Positions 25,295 to 35,849 of a stretch of DNA of 64,000 nt are shown one piece after another. Every line of letters begins with the position of its first letter. Position 1 is the stretch's first letter. Made by a program: the position numbers and the translations under genes. The stretch comes from Balaenoptera acutorostrata (taxonomy: Eukaryota > Chordata > Mammalia > Artiodactyla > Balaenopteridae): assembly GCF_949987535.1 (NCBI RefSeq), contig NC_080067.1:5828001-5892000 (forward strand). Reading direction: 5' to 3'. The notes beneath the pieces were generated by a model that did no database searches, was not told where the DNA came from, and saw only the letters and a list, made by a program, of their open reading frames with translations.

Positions 25295-25828
25295 TTTGTT
25301 TAACTTACTGTGTTTGGGGTCTCCTTTTCACAGGCTGCCTGTTCATAGATCCTGTTATTTTTGGTGTCTGCCCTCAGTGGGTGAGGTTGGTTCAGTGGCT
25401 TGTGTAGGCTTCCTGGTGTAGGGGAGTGGCGTTTGTGTTGTGGTGGGTGAGGCTGGATTTTTTCTTTCTGCTGGGCAGGGCCGCATCCCGTGGTGTTTTC
25501 TGGGGTGTCTGTGAACTTTGTATGACTTTACACAACCTCTCTGCTAATGGGTGTGGTTGTGTTCCTGTCTTGGTAGTTGTTTGTCATGGGGCGTCCAGCA
25601 CTGGAACTTGCTTGCTGTTGGGTGGGATTGGGTCTTAGTGTTGAGACAGAGATCTCTCAGAGAGCTCTCTCCAACTGATATTATGTTGGGCCCAGAGGTT
25701 TCTCTTGGTCCAGTGTCCTGGACTCGACTCTCCCTCTTCAGAGGCTCAGGCCCAACACCCGGCTGGAGCACCAAGACCCAGCCAGCCACATGGTTTAGAA
25801 GAAAAGGAAGGAAAAAAAACCAAAAAAA

Positions 25829-26040
25829 CAGATAGAACCCCAAAGCAAATGGTAATGGCAATACTAAACTGACAAAATCACACAAAGAAACATACACACA
25901 CACACTAATAAAAAGAAAACAAACAAACAACAACAACAACAACAAATGAACAGACAGAACCCTAGGACAAATGGTAAAAGCCAATCTAAAGAGACAAGAT
26001 TACACAGAGAAACGTACACATACACACTCACATAAGGAGG
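25829..26040. repeat. Two diverged 122-bp tandem units in the L1 5'UTR
   Basis: The unit starting 'cagatagaaccccaaagc' at 25829 and the unit starting 'cagacagaaccctaggac' at 25951 share 'caaatggta', 'gacaa(a/g)at(c/t)acacA', 'gaaac(a/g)tacacac' in the same order. Start-to-start distance is 122 bp. A (CAA)n tract at 25921-25945 joins them. Confidence 0.75.
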
Positions 26041-26160
26041 AAAAAGGAAAAACAAAATAAAAATAATAATAATTTTAAAAATTTTTAAATAATAATAAAA
26101 TTTAAAAATAAAATAAAAATAAAAATTTTAAAAATAAAAAATATAAATAAATAAAGGAAG
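26041..26160. repeat. A/T-only simple-sequence tract (TAAA, TAA)n
   Basis: About 110 bp made almost only of A and T, mostly TAAAA and TAATAA units, inside the L1 5' untranslated region. Confidence 0.85.
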
Positions 26161-27509
26161 AGAGCAGCCAAACCAATAAACAAATCCACCAATGATAACA
26201 AGCACTAAAAACTAAACTAAGATAAATGTAAAACCAGAAAGCAATCAGATGCAGAAAGCAAATCCCAAGTCTACAATTGCTCCCAACATCCACCGCCTCA
26301 ATTTGGGAACATTTGTTGTCTAATGAGGTATTCTTCAAATGCAGCATTTTTCAAGTTGATTGTGGGGATTTCATCTACTGCTCCTGAGGCTGCATGGAGC
26401 AGTTTCCCTTTCTCTTCTTTGTTCTCACAGCTCCTGGGGTTCATCTTTGGTTTTTGCCCCAGCTTTGCACATAGGCCACTCTCAGGAATCTGTTCCCCTC
26501 CCAGATAGGAGGGGGTTAAAGCAGCAGCTGATTACGGCTCTCTTGCTTACTCAGGCCTGGGAGAAGGAGGGGTACAGTAGTCATAATTGGACTGTGGGGC
26601 AAGCCTGAGGTGGCAGAGGCCAGCATGACATTGCAACAGCCTGAGGCACGCCGTGTGTTCCCCCGGGGAAGTTGTCCTGGATTGTGGGACCCTGGCAGTG
26701 GCGGGCTGCACAGGCTTCCAGGGTGGTGTGGGTAGTGACCTGTGCTTACTTACAGGATTCTTGGTGGCAGTAGTGGTGGCGTTAGCATTTCATGCCTGTT
26801 TCTGGGGTCCACGCTGATAGCTGCAGCTTGCACCCATCTCTGGAGCTCGTTTAGGCAGTGCTCTGAATCCCCTCTCCTCATGCACCCTGAAACAATGGTC
26901 TCTTGCCTCTTAGGCAGTTCCAGACTTTTTTCTGGACTCCCTCCCAGCTAGCTGTGGCACACTAGCCCCCTTCAGGCTGTGCTCACGCAGCCAACCCCAG
27001 TCCTCTGCCTGGGGTCTGACCTCCGAAGCCCGAGCCTCAGCTCCCAGCTCCTACCAACCCGGGCAGGTGAGCAGACAAGCCTCTCAGGCTGGTGAGTGCT
27101 GGTCGGCACGGCTCCTCTGTGCGGGAATTTCTCCGCTTTGCCCTCTGCACCCCTGTGGCTGCGCTCTCCTCCGTGTCTCCAAAGCTTCCCCCTGCCCACC
27201 CCCTGTCCCCGCCAGTGAAGGGGCTTCCTAGTGTGTGGAAACTTTTCCTCCTTCACAGCTCCCTCCCAGAGGGGAAGGTCCTGTCCCTATTCTTTTGTCT
27301 CTGTTCTTTCTTTTTTCTTTGGCCCTACTGAGGTACATGGGGATTTTCTTGCTTTTGGGAAGTCTGAGGTCTTCTGCCAGCATCAGTAGGTGTTCTGTAG
27401 GAGGTGTTCCACATGTAGATGTAGTTTTGATGTATTTGTGAGGAGGAAGGTGATCTCCACGTCTTACTCCTCCACCATCCTGAAGGTCCTCCCCGGCATC
27501 CTATCTCTT

Positions 27510-30500
27510 GATCATCTCATTGTAGTATCACGGAGGAAGGGTAAAAATAAAGTCTATGCTGAGCTATTCTCTGTTGAAACACATTTGGCCATACATAAGT
27601 TTAGACTTAAAATAAGATTTGAATTTTTGGCATATTACAAATGTCTAAGAAATCATTTTCTTCTGTAAGTTTAGTTTAGATCCTCAAAATAATGCAGATT
27701 TTGAATGTAGGGTAAGAGACAAGGTAACTGTGACTGTATAGTGTTTATTATGCCTTTGCCTACCTCAGGGAGCAAATTGGTGTCCACATATTACCAAGGA
27801 AATGGATTGACTTTGGAATCCAGGTACTGATGTTTGACTTAGTCTGTATTCTTTCTTTATTTTAATAATATAGCTATGGGAAACTCATCTGGGCCTTATT
27901 TTCAGGATCACATATGAGGATTGAGTAAATAGCTTTTGTAAAAACTGTGAGAGCATCTCAAAGACTTTCTTCAAAACTTCCTCAGAAGCAGGGTCTTGTC
28001 AAAAATTCAGATGACACTGAAACACAGATGTTGGCATTCTGAAAAGCTTAAGAAAAAATATAAACAGAGCTTATTTTGTTAAAAATATAGCAGAAAAAAG
28101 AAACTGAAGTATTCTAAGGAACATTTTCCCCTAGATTCCATTCCACTAATACTAAACGATTATTTAAATATTTTAAAAATATAATGTGTTATTGGCATGG
28201 TAAGAATTAATACCTAACACCTACTAATAAGAATGAGAATATATTCCCTATTGTATTTATTAACTCAATATCAATTTTTAAGTGATGAAAATGAAATACT
28301 ATCTACAAGAAACTCTAAAGCCAAGCCATGTGATTTTTGTTCCCTGTTCCTGGTTTTCTTTTTACTTTTAATCTTGGCAAGTCAAATCATCATTAGAATG
28401 CCCATAAATTGTTGTAATTTTTTCAAGGTAAATGGGTGGGGCAAATTCAGTTACTGTTTACTGTCATCATGCCATAAACCAATAAATTCTAAATCTTCCC
28501 TGAACACAGTGATCACACCCTTAAAAAAGTGGCAAGTCCAAACAGAGACATGCACCAGGTGTAAATCAGACTTGTAAGACTTTGTTTGAAAAAGGAATGC
28601 AAAGTATTTCAATAATTTTTCTATTATTTACATATTAAAGTGATAATCCTTTAGATATATTGAGTTATATAAACTATACTATTAAAGTTAATTTCAACTA
28701 TCTTTACTTTTTAAAATGTGACTTATACAAAATCGAAAATTACACATGTGATTGGCATTATATTTTTATTGCACCGTACTATTCTAAATCCTTTATTGCC
28801 TCATTCTTTCTTCTGGGTTTCCACAATAGTGTGGACTATGAAATGGGCTAGATTGACATCAGGAAAATAGGAGGGAGGTTGGCGTTGATTTCAGAAAAAT
28901 CACACACGGGCAATGAAATTTCCATTCTGGAGGTGAATGAATGGTTTCCGAGCTTGGCTTTTACTGTGAAAATTACTGCTGATGCTCTGCACATGCAGAT
29001 TCTAAGGTTTCTCTCCTTGAGAGGATTATTTCAGGTCAAGGGGAAATTCCAGGGTTTGTATTTTTAACAACAAGCCTCAGGTAAGTTTTCTGGCTAGGAA
29101 GGTTAGGAGGCCATTAATAGAGGGAGATAAAAACACAAATTTTTATGAGTCGATTTGAAAATTAAATTTCATGACTGTGAAATGACACAGATTTTGCACT
29201 GACAACAAAATCTATAAAAAATTAAGCATATGTGGTTTAGAGGAAGAAATTCTGGAATGACATTTGGTTCTATTCTCCTATAAAAATAGCGCTAGCTTCA
29301 TGTATACTTTTATTATGACCTCAATCGACCATAAAACAACTCCTAGTCTGTATCATTTCTTCCAGTCCTAATTAACTAGTGTAAAGTGGTACTATTATAT
29401 TTAATGGAGGAAGCAGATTTTGGTAAATTGGAATTCTTGGAGCGGGTTCCTGGTCATCCGGATCTTACTTTAAAAAGGAAGTGAGTAACGCTCCTGATGA
29501 AACGGTGTTGGATCCATAACAGCAAGAGTGTTACTGGCACCTGTGTCATAGCATTCTCTTTTCAGGTACCAAATGCCAAAGGAGCCTAGATAGGTGTAAC
29601 AAACAAAGGAAAAAAGGAAGGAGGGAGGGAACAGAAGGGAGGAAGAAAGGAAGGACAGAAGGCAAGCCCTACTTGAGTACCAGACATATAAGCAAGCTTT
29701 GCTGTTCAGCGAATACACACATCAGTTTCACCTGGCAAATACAAACAAGGGTATATGCAAGACTGTTTATTCAGTGCTATGGACTTACAGACATTATATT
29801 TTATGGTTTCCAAAATGTGTTGAAAGTGACCTCTCCCAGATTCCCATCTTGCGGTCTATGGAGGTAAATAGTAGCAACACACAGTAGGCATTTCAGCCAC
29901 ATGCTAATTATCCAGGGAAAAGTCTTTCATCTTTTATGAAATCCTGTGCTCCGAGCAGCTGCCCGTTCTTTCCCCACATCTGCACGATGGGCCATTTCAC
30001 TGCTCACCAACATCTCCATTTGATGGATGGGAGAGAATTAAGACAAATCCAGTCTTGTCAGCACTACTATACTCCTGGCAACTCTGAAGAAAGTTGTGAC
30101 AGAGGGGAATCCACATGTCAGAGGTGGGATGGTCCAAGATTGCTCAGCTTATTCATTGTATCAATGACGGCATTGGTCTCCAGGGGAGCCATGGGTCTAG
30201 GTCACATGGGCAGAGACAAATCTCTGAATCTTAGGGTGCCCTTTTGTTATCTCTCCTAATCGCAAGTCAGCTGTTTGACTTGGATTGAATGGACGCTATT
30301 AACTGGTGGATTTCATTCCTATAACCATGAATCATGGAGAATCAGCAGTACTAACTTTCAGAGCCTGGTTTATATTTGAGCCCACACCGAGAAAACTGCC
30401 AGTGACCAGATTCCATACCTAAACACCCACATTTACACCAAGATTGGCAATAAATGTACATGTCACTTATACAAGCACACGATCTCGCCTTTCTCTTTCT

Positions 30501-31316
30501 CTCCCTCTTGTGAGCATGCACATGTGCAGGGGCACACACACTCGCACACACACACATATCTAATTTGAATTAATCTAATTTAGATAATCACCTAATTTTT
30601 CAACACCACCCAACAGACTACCAGCTCTTCTGTTATCTGCATCTGGTACTGCTTTCCCACATAATTCATGTAAATTGGAGGAGATGGTTCAAGGAGCAAA
30701 AGACTAGTGATTAGAGTCTCCCTCTGAACAGCTTGCAAGTTTAAACCCACTTAGAGACATGAGCCACCCTCATGAGCATAAGAGTGGTCTTTCTACTCTA
30801 CCTCCCAGGGTCAATAGGAATCAAATTTTTGCTTCTGTCCAAAGTGGCACTTGCTTTGGCTACACATTTTCCCCTTTGTATAAAAAATAAACAAATAAAA
30901 GATGGGAAAGCTTAGTAATGATTGAGTGTCCTAATATCTGGTGTATTATTTGCTTGACTTCTTGTGTATAGAAGACTCTAAGCTGCATCTTGCCTGGAGT
31001 TTGAGTATTAGCAACAGTCTTCCAGGCTACTCAAATAATGAGAGAAAATGTCTGTGTTTCCAAACCACTTGATTTATTTGTTATTTTGCAATGTGATTTC
31101 TGTGTTGCCATATACCTGACAAAATGCTTAAAGATGAGCACTGTCATATATGGTTATAAAAGTAAGCTAAAATACCATGCCTAGGAGTAAGACCCAAAAA
31201 AACACACAGATAAAACGTTAGTGACTATAAAATACAATGTTGGAAGTCTTGGATCTAGACTCTAGCCAGCAATAGCCAATGGAAATTTCTGTGCTGATGA
31301 AAATGTTCTTTATTCC
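27510..31316. other. Unique intergenic DNA with simple-repeat patches
   Basis: No gene signal. Contains a polypurine (GGAA/GGGA)n tract at 29606-29661 and an (AC)-rich patch at 30526-30560. Open frames (for example 28233-28577, 29936-30259) lack any recognisable domain and show no codon bias I can defend. Confidence 0.5.
29606..29661. repeat. Polypurine (GGAA/GGGA)n tract
   Basis: Fifty-odd bases of almost pure purine (AAAGGAAAAAAGGAAGGAGG and onward). Confidence 0.85.
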
Positions 31317-31470
31317 TGCTCTCCAATATGGTAGCTAGGAGCCATACGTGGCTCTTGAGCACTTGAAAGGTGATTCTTGCAAGTGAGGAATTTGTCATTT
31401 TTTTTTAGTTTGAATTTTTTTGCATTGAAATAGCCACATGTGACTGGTGGCTACCATAGTGAATGGCATC
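31317..31470. repeat. MITE-like DNA transposon remnant with long inverted ends
   Basis: The left end 'ccaatatggtagctaggagccatacgtggct' and right end 'agccacatgtgactggtggctaccatagtg' are imperfect inverted repeats around an A/T-rich centre. This is the layout of a common mammalian non-autonomous DNA transposon. Family name not assigned. No coding capacity. Confidence 0.65.
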
Positions 31471-31654
31471 GCACTATCTGGACCCTTCTAGAGACTCTTG
31501 TTGTGTTTTGAACTTCAATTTCTAGAAGAAATTATGATAATTATTAAATATTCATCCTTAAGAGTGATTTTCTGAGCCACATTCTTTTTAATTATCAAGT
31601 GATAGAAGTAAATAGGGTAAGACAGTGGAAACAATACACATAGAATCTCTTTGA

Positions 31655-31745
31655 ACTAAGACCCACCTCATCATTTACGATCTTGGACAAACTACTCAAC
31701 GTCTCTGACCCTCAGTTTCCTCATCTGTAAAATTAAGTAAATGAT
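31655..31745 (+). repeat. MIR SINE core
   Basis: Contains 'cttggacaaactactcaacgtctctgaccctcagtttcctcatctgtaaaatt', the most conserved part of MIR, in sense orientation. Confidence 0.85.
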
Positions 31746-32990
31746 GTAAATAAAAATTTAAAACAGTTTAAATTAAGCAAGTGAGGCAGAATCTGAAGGC
31801 AAGAGAGAGTAAAATGAATTGTACAGGGATGAACAGCTCAGAAGGGGAAGGAGGGATTTAAACTCTTGTCTTCTGATTGTACAGGTGCACTTTTCACATG
31901 CTGGGCAAGGCTTGATGCATGGAAAAGAAATATCACTCCCTCTGCTTGTGAATCATCTCTGTTTCATAGTCATTCTGCACACCCTGGAGAAATTTAAGTA
32001 CTTCCCTGTGATAGATTTACTTAATTTTTCACCTGATTAATTCCTTAAAAACCTTCCTCTCCACTGTGGTGATATGCCATCACCACATGTGTATTCATTT
32101 TAATTACAACTTGCGAATAGAGACCTATTTAGCCTTTGCAAATTGAGATGGCAGTTCCATTTCCTCATGTAAGAAAACAAATACAAGACTCACAGAGGAC
32201 AGTAATAGGGCACAATAGGCATGTGGTATAAAAAATCTTATTCCGTTTACTAAAACCGTCACGTCAAACATTTTAATTTAGTCATAATTGTATACAAGTC
32301 ATTTCACTGTGGGTAAAAAATGTGCAGGAGGTTTCATTTGCCCTGTGACAGTGCTAGTTTTTCAACTGAAATAATTTACACCTTTATAAAATTCCTTAAG
32401 TTTGGTTTCTGATGAGTTGAGATACTTCTAGCAAAATCTCCTTCATTGTCTAAACGTGAAATGAAATTCTACGGAACTTGACAATATTCGTATCGAGGTT
32501 GAAGAATACTGAATTTTTCATTCTCATATGACAGTGCCACAGATGCTGAGTGCAGTTCCAAAATGAGTGATGATTGATTATCCCACAGGGACCTGTTAAA
32601 GCATTTTCCCCATCCACTTGCTTGCCTTCCAACACTCTTGGGATAAATGGTTCTAAAGAAAAATAGATTTTCCTTACTGTAAAATTAAGCTGAAAGTGGA
32701 AACATTTTGAAAAGCTATTTTGTTATGGAAAATTTAAGCTTTATGCTGAGTTCTGGAACCATAACTGGTTTGCACAGTTATTAAAGCATATTGATTTTAA
32801 ATAGCAGTGACTATATCTACAGAAAAAACAAAAAACAAAAAAAAACGCTGTCTAGATAATTTTCTAGAAGACTGTTAAAACATGAAAGTCTGGAAATGAA
32901 ATGAAATGTTAAGGAAGATGGTTATAGGGACACTCTTGGCAGATCAGTTCTACTATTTGGAACACCCATCCTCCCACCCTCACATTGGAT
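31746..32990. other. Unique intergenic DNA
   Basis: No repeat family or coding signal recognised. Confidence 0.5.
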
Positions 32991-32999
32991 GGTTTGCTT

Positions 33000-33799
33000 T
33001 TTTTTTTTTTTTTTGCGTTTTTTAAAAATTAATTTTTATTGGAGTATAGTTGATTTACAATGTTGTGTTAGTTTCTGCTGTACAGCAAAGTGAATCAATT
33101 ACACATATACATATATCCCCTCTTTCTTAGATTCTTATCCCATATAGGTCATTACAGAATATTGAGTAGAGTTCCCTGTGCTATACAGTAGGTCCTTGTT
33201 TATTTTGTATATAGTAGTGTGTATATGTCAATCCCAATCTCCCAATTTATCCCTTCCACCCCTTGCCCCCTTGGTAACCATAAGTTTGTTTTCTACATCT
33301 GTGACTCTATTTCTGTTTTGTAAATAGGTTCACTTGTATCATTTATTTTGATTCCACATATACGGGGTATCATATGATATTGTCTTTCTCTGACTTTCTT
33401 CACTTAGGATGATAATCTCTAGGTCCATTTGTGTTTCTGCAGGTGTCATTATTTCATTCTTTTTATGGCTAATATTCCATCGTGTATATATACTATATCT
33501 TCTTTATCTGTTCATCTGTCAGTGGACATTTAGGTTGCTTCCATGTCTCGGCTATTGTAAATAGTGCTGCAATGAACATTGCGGTGCATGTATCTTTTTG
33601 AGTTACGGTTTTCTCCAGATACATGCCCAGGAGTGGGATTGCTGGATCATATGGAAACTCCACTTTTAGTTTTTTTAAGGAACCTCCATACTGTTCTCCA
33701 TAGTGGCTGTATCAATTTACATTCCCACCAACAGTGTAGGAGAGATCCCTTTTCTTCACAGCCTCTCCAGCATTTATTGTTTGTAGATTTTTTGATGAT
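33000..33799 (-). mobile_element. 5'-truncated L1 (3'UTR plus ORF2 C-terminus)
   Basis: Minus-strand L1 3' end: poly(A) (plus T-run about 33000-33014), type-A 3' untranslated region ('attggagtatagttgatttacaatg...') and the C-terminal codons of ORF2, cut off near 33799. A short near-identical flank, TGGTTTGCTT (32990-32999) and TAGTTTGCTT (33799-33808), is a plausible target-site duplication. No promoter, no complete ORF. Confidence 0.93.
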
Positions 33800-33808
33800 A
33801 GTTTGCTT

Positions 33809-34127
33809 CTAAGATGCCACGTGTATCTGTGACTCTCTTTGGAGGTCTGGTCTTAGATGCCTAGAGCTGCTTTGCTCACAGAAAGCTGGAGGTTTATGGC
33901 CAATAGTGGGGACCTTAGCAAGGACCTACTGCCATCTTGCCTTGTGGTGAACGGAACCCTGACATAATCAAAACTCCAAAGCTCCTTACAGAATCAACAT
34001 TGCCTAAATTTCCCTTCTTCCCTGTACAGCTTCCCTGACTCCCTTCCTTGTTTCTTAGGGGAACACTTCTCAATCAATCACTTGCATACAAATCCTTGGA
34101 AACTTTGCTTATGGATGGGGCTTTCAG
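33809..34127. other. Unique intergenic DNA
   Basis: No repeat or gene signal recognised. Confidence 0.45.
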
Positions 34128-34265
34128 AGCATTTCATGAACATTATGTTATTCACCTGTACAATGGGCAGGTGAGCATTTTTATCCTAATATTAGAGGGA
34201 AGGAAAGGAAGACTCAGAGATTAAGTGACTTGCCTGGGGTTCACACAGATGGCGGGATGGCACTG
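34128..34265 (-). repeat. MIR SINE fragment, antisense
   Basis: Plus text 'gaagactcagagattaagtgacttgcctggggttcacacagatggcgggatgg' is antisense MIR. Confidence 0.7.
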
Positions 34266-35384
34266 CCAGGACAATGTTCTTATTGAGTATGTTTCTACCC
34301 CCAGAGTAGGAAAATCATCATCTGATGCAGGTGGTCTGTGTGAACTGCCCTGCTGTCACCCATGGATGTGTAGTTTAGGTTGTACCTTCTACACTTTATC
34401 CACCAGAATGGATCCACTCTCTGCAAACAAAGTTATTTTTCTGCAAGACAAGATGCTGGTTCAAATGTTTTATATTATTTTATTTTAAGTTATCTATTAT
34501 ATAAATGTTGCTTTGACTCTGTGCTTTTGCAAGGGCTCAGAACCCTCTACTTCAGGGGTCTTAGGCAAAGAAAACAACAAGTAGATTTGGAAACAATAAT
34601 GGGAGGTCCCTTCTAAAGGAGTGAGTCCATTTCCCTGTGGAAATGATGATTGGATTTGTCAAAGAAATGAGTCCATCTCCATGATGGAAGCTCAAAGTCT
34701 TTCTTACTCTGCTCTTCTTGGAAAAAAAAAAATTAATATATGCTGACTCCTTTGTAAGTATAAACTCCTGGGCAATATTGGAATTGCAATCTGTATTAGA
34801 TAATAGGCATCATTTTCATGAGCCATAAATTAGATTTTTATTCACAATTTCTTTGTTTTTAAGGAAATGTATCGATTAGACATTTCTGTAGCCTGTGACT
34901 GCCTAGTTTGTGCCCTAGTTTGAGAAAGCTATCCAGTCTCTCACAAAGGTTAGAAAGTATTTTCCTTCCCTTTTATGGAGAGAGGTACATTTTCTTAATT
35001 GTTTGTTTTCCTTTTAGTGTTTATGAGACAGAGATTAATTCCTTACAGTTGATTTATCTTCTAAATCACTCAAGCTTCAACAACTCTAAGATAATAATAG
35101 TAACAGTTTTCTGTAGCTCCCAATTTTGAGCTGGCAAATGATCTGTTCTCCCTCTCCAAGCCACAGCAGCTGCATGAACTGCTAGATCCCATTTCATTCC
35201 AATGTGGCCTTCCTGTTAAATAAAGTGATGGCTTTGCCACAGTAGATTCGTAATGCAAGTGTTTTGGCCAAAGAGAGAAAGGAAACAGTGCCTCAGTTAA
35301 GTTCCAACCACATTAGCTAGAAGTTTATAATTAAAAATAGATAATTAAAAAGGTAAAAAGAGTGAATTGGTAATTTTTTAAAAA
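34266..35384. other. Unique intergenic DNA
   Basis: No repeat or gene signal recognised. Confidence 0.45.
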
Positions 35385-35462
35385 GCTCTCAACAAAAATA
35401 GTACAGAACCAGATGGTTTCACTAGTGAATTGTACCAAGCATTTAAAAATGAATTAACACTA

Positions 35463-35849
35463 GGGGCTTCCCTGGTGGCGCAGTGGTTGAGAATCTGCCT
35501 GCTAATGCAGGGGACACGGGTTCGAGCCCTGGTCTGGGAAGATCCCACATGCCACGGAGCGGCTGGGCCCGTGTGCCACAACTGCTGAGCCTGCGTGTCT
35601 GGAGCCTGTGCCCCGCAACGGGAGGGGCCGCGATAGTGAAAGGCCCGCGCACCGTGATGAAGAGCGGTCCCCGTACCGCGATGAAGAGTGGCCCCCACTT
35701 GCCGCAACTGGAGAAAGCCCTCGCACGAACTGAAGACCTAACACAGCCAAAAATAAAAAATAAATAAATAAAGTAGCTATAAATACCCTAACCCTAATGC
35801 GTACCCTAACCCTAACCCCTACCCTAACCCTAACACGGAAAAAAAAAAA
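35463..35849 (+). mobile_element. CHR SINE carrying a telomere-like array in its tail
   Basis: Complete plus-strand CHR SINE (A-box 'tggcgcagtgg', B-box 'gggttcgagccc'). The body contains a 24-bp tandem duplication (35651-35674 and 35675-35698). Its A-rich tail (35749-35772) is followed by about 11 bases, then three 18-bp units with CCCTAA hexamers (35784-35837), then poly(A) from 35839. The whole is framed by a target-site duplication AAAAATGAATTAACACTA (35445-35462 and 35850-35867) in the host L1 sequence. The telomere-like block is therefore inside the inserted unit, before the priming poly(A). Confidence 0.93.
35784..35837. repeat. Short interstitial telomere-like array, 3 x 18 bp
   Basis: Three units: TACCCTAACCCTAATGCG (35784), TACCCTAACCCTAACCCC (35802) and TACCCTAACCCTAACACG (35820). 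Each holds two perfect CCCTAA hexamers, the vertebrate telomere C-strand repeat, plus a variable four-base end. The 18-bp period differs from a plain hexamer run. Confidence 0.97.

Larger units (their letters stand above)
20010..27494 (-). mobile_element. Full-length L1 LINE with 3' transduction
   Basis: A complete minus-strand L1 of about 7.5 kb framed by a perfect 15-bp target-site duplication, GGCATCCTATCTCTT (19995-20009 and 27495-27509). In sense order: long 5' untranslated region (27494-25295), ORF1 remnant (25294-24401), ORF2 remnant (24342-20532), 3' untranslated region ending at its own AATAAA (plus TTTATT 20185-20190) and a short A7 (plus 20172-20178), then about 147 bp of extra sequence with a second AATAAA (plus 20038-20043) and the terminal poly(A) (plus 20010-20024). 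The duplication encloses everything, so a read-through RNA was copied. Both ORFs carry stops and frameshifts. The 3' untranslated region matches that of the truncated L1 at 58553-59500. Confidence 0.95.
25295..27494 (-). promoter_or_regulatory. L1 5' untranslated region / internal promoter, type B
   Basis: About 2.2 kb upstream of ORF1, unusually long. It has a GC-rich outer part (26480-27494, many CpGs near 26995-27200), an A-rich inner part (25797-26160 on the plus strand) and an inner G/T-rich part. The first bases read GGGGAGGACC and contain AGGATGGTGGAGGAG, a variant of the YY1-type start site. It contains two diverged copies of a 122-bp unit. It is unrelated by eye to the promoter region of the L1 at 4911-5818. 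Confidence 0.75.

Noticed and set aside
27092..27331. CpG-island gene promoter at 26480-27490
   Set aside because: The GC-rich patch is fully inside the L1 5' untranslated region, bounded by the L1 target-site duplication.
35784..35837. True telomere or ancestral chromosome-fusion point
   Set aside because: Only six hexamers, in one orientation, enclosed with a SINE inside a target-site duplication. A fusion scar would be longer, head-to-head and not bounded by a duplication.
35784..35837. CRISPR-like or satellite array
   Set aside because: The units are contiguous with no spacers, and the host is a mammalian genome. No CRISPR array exists anywhere in the window.
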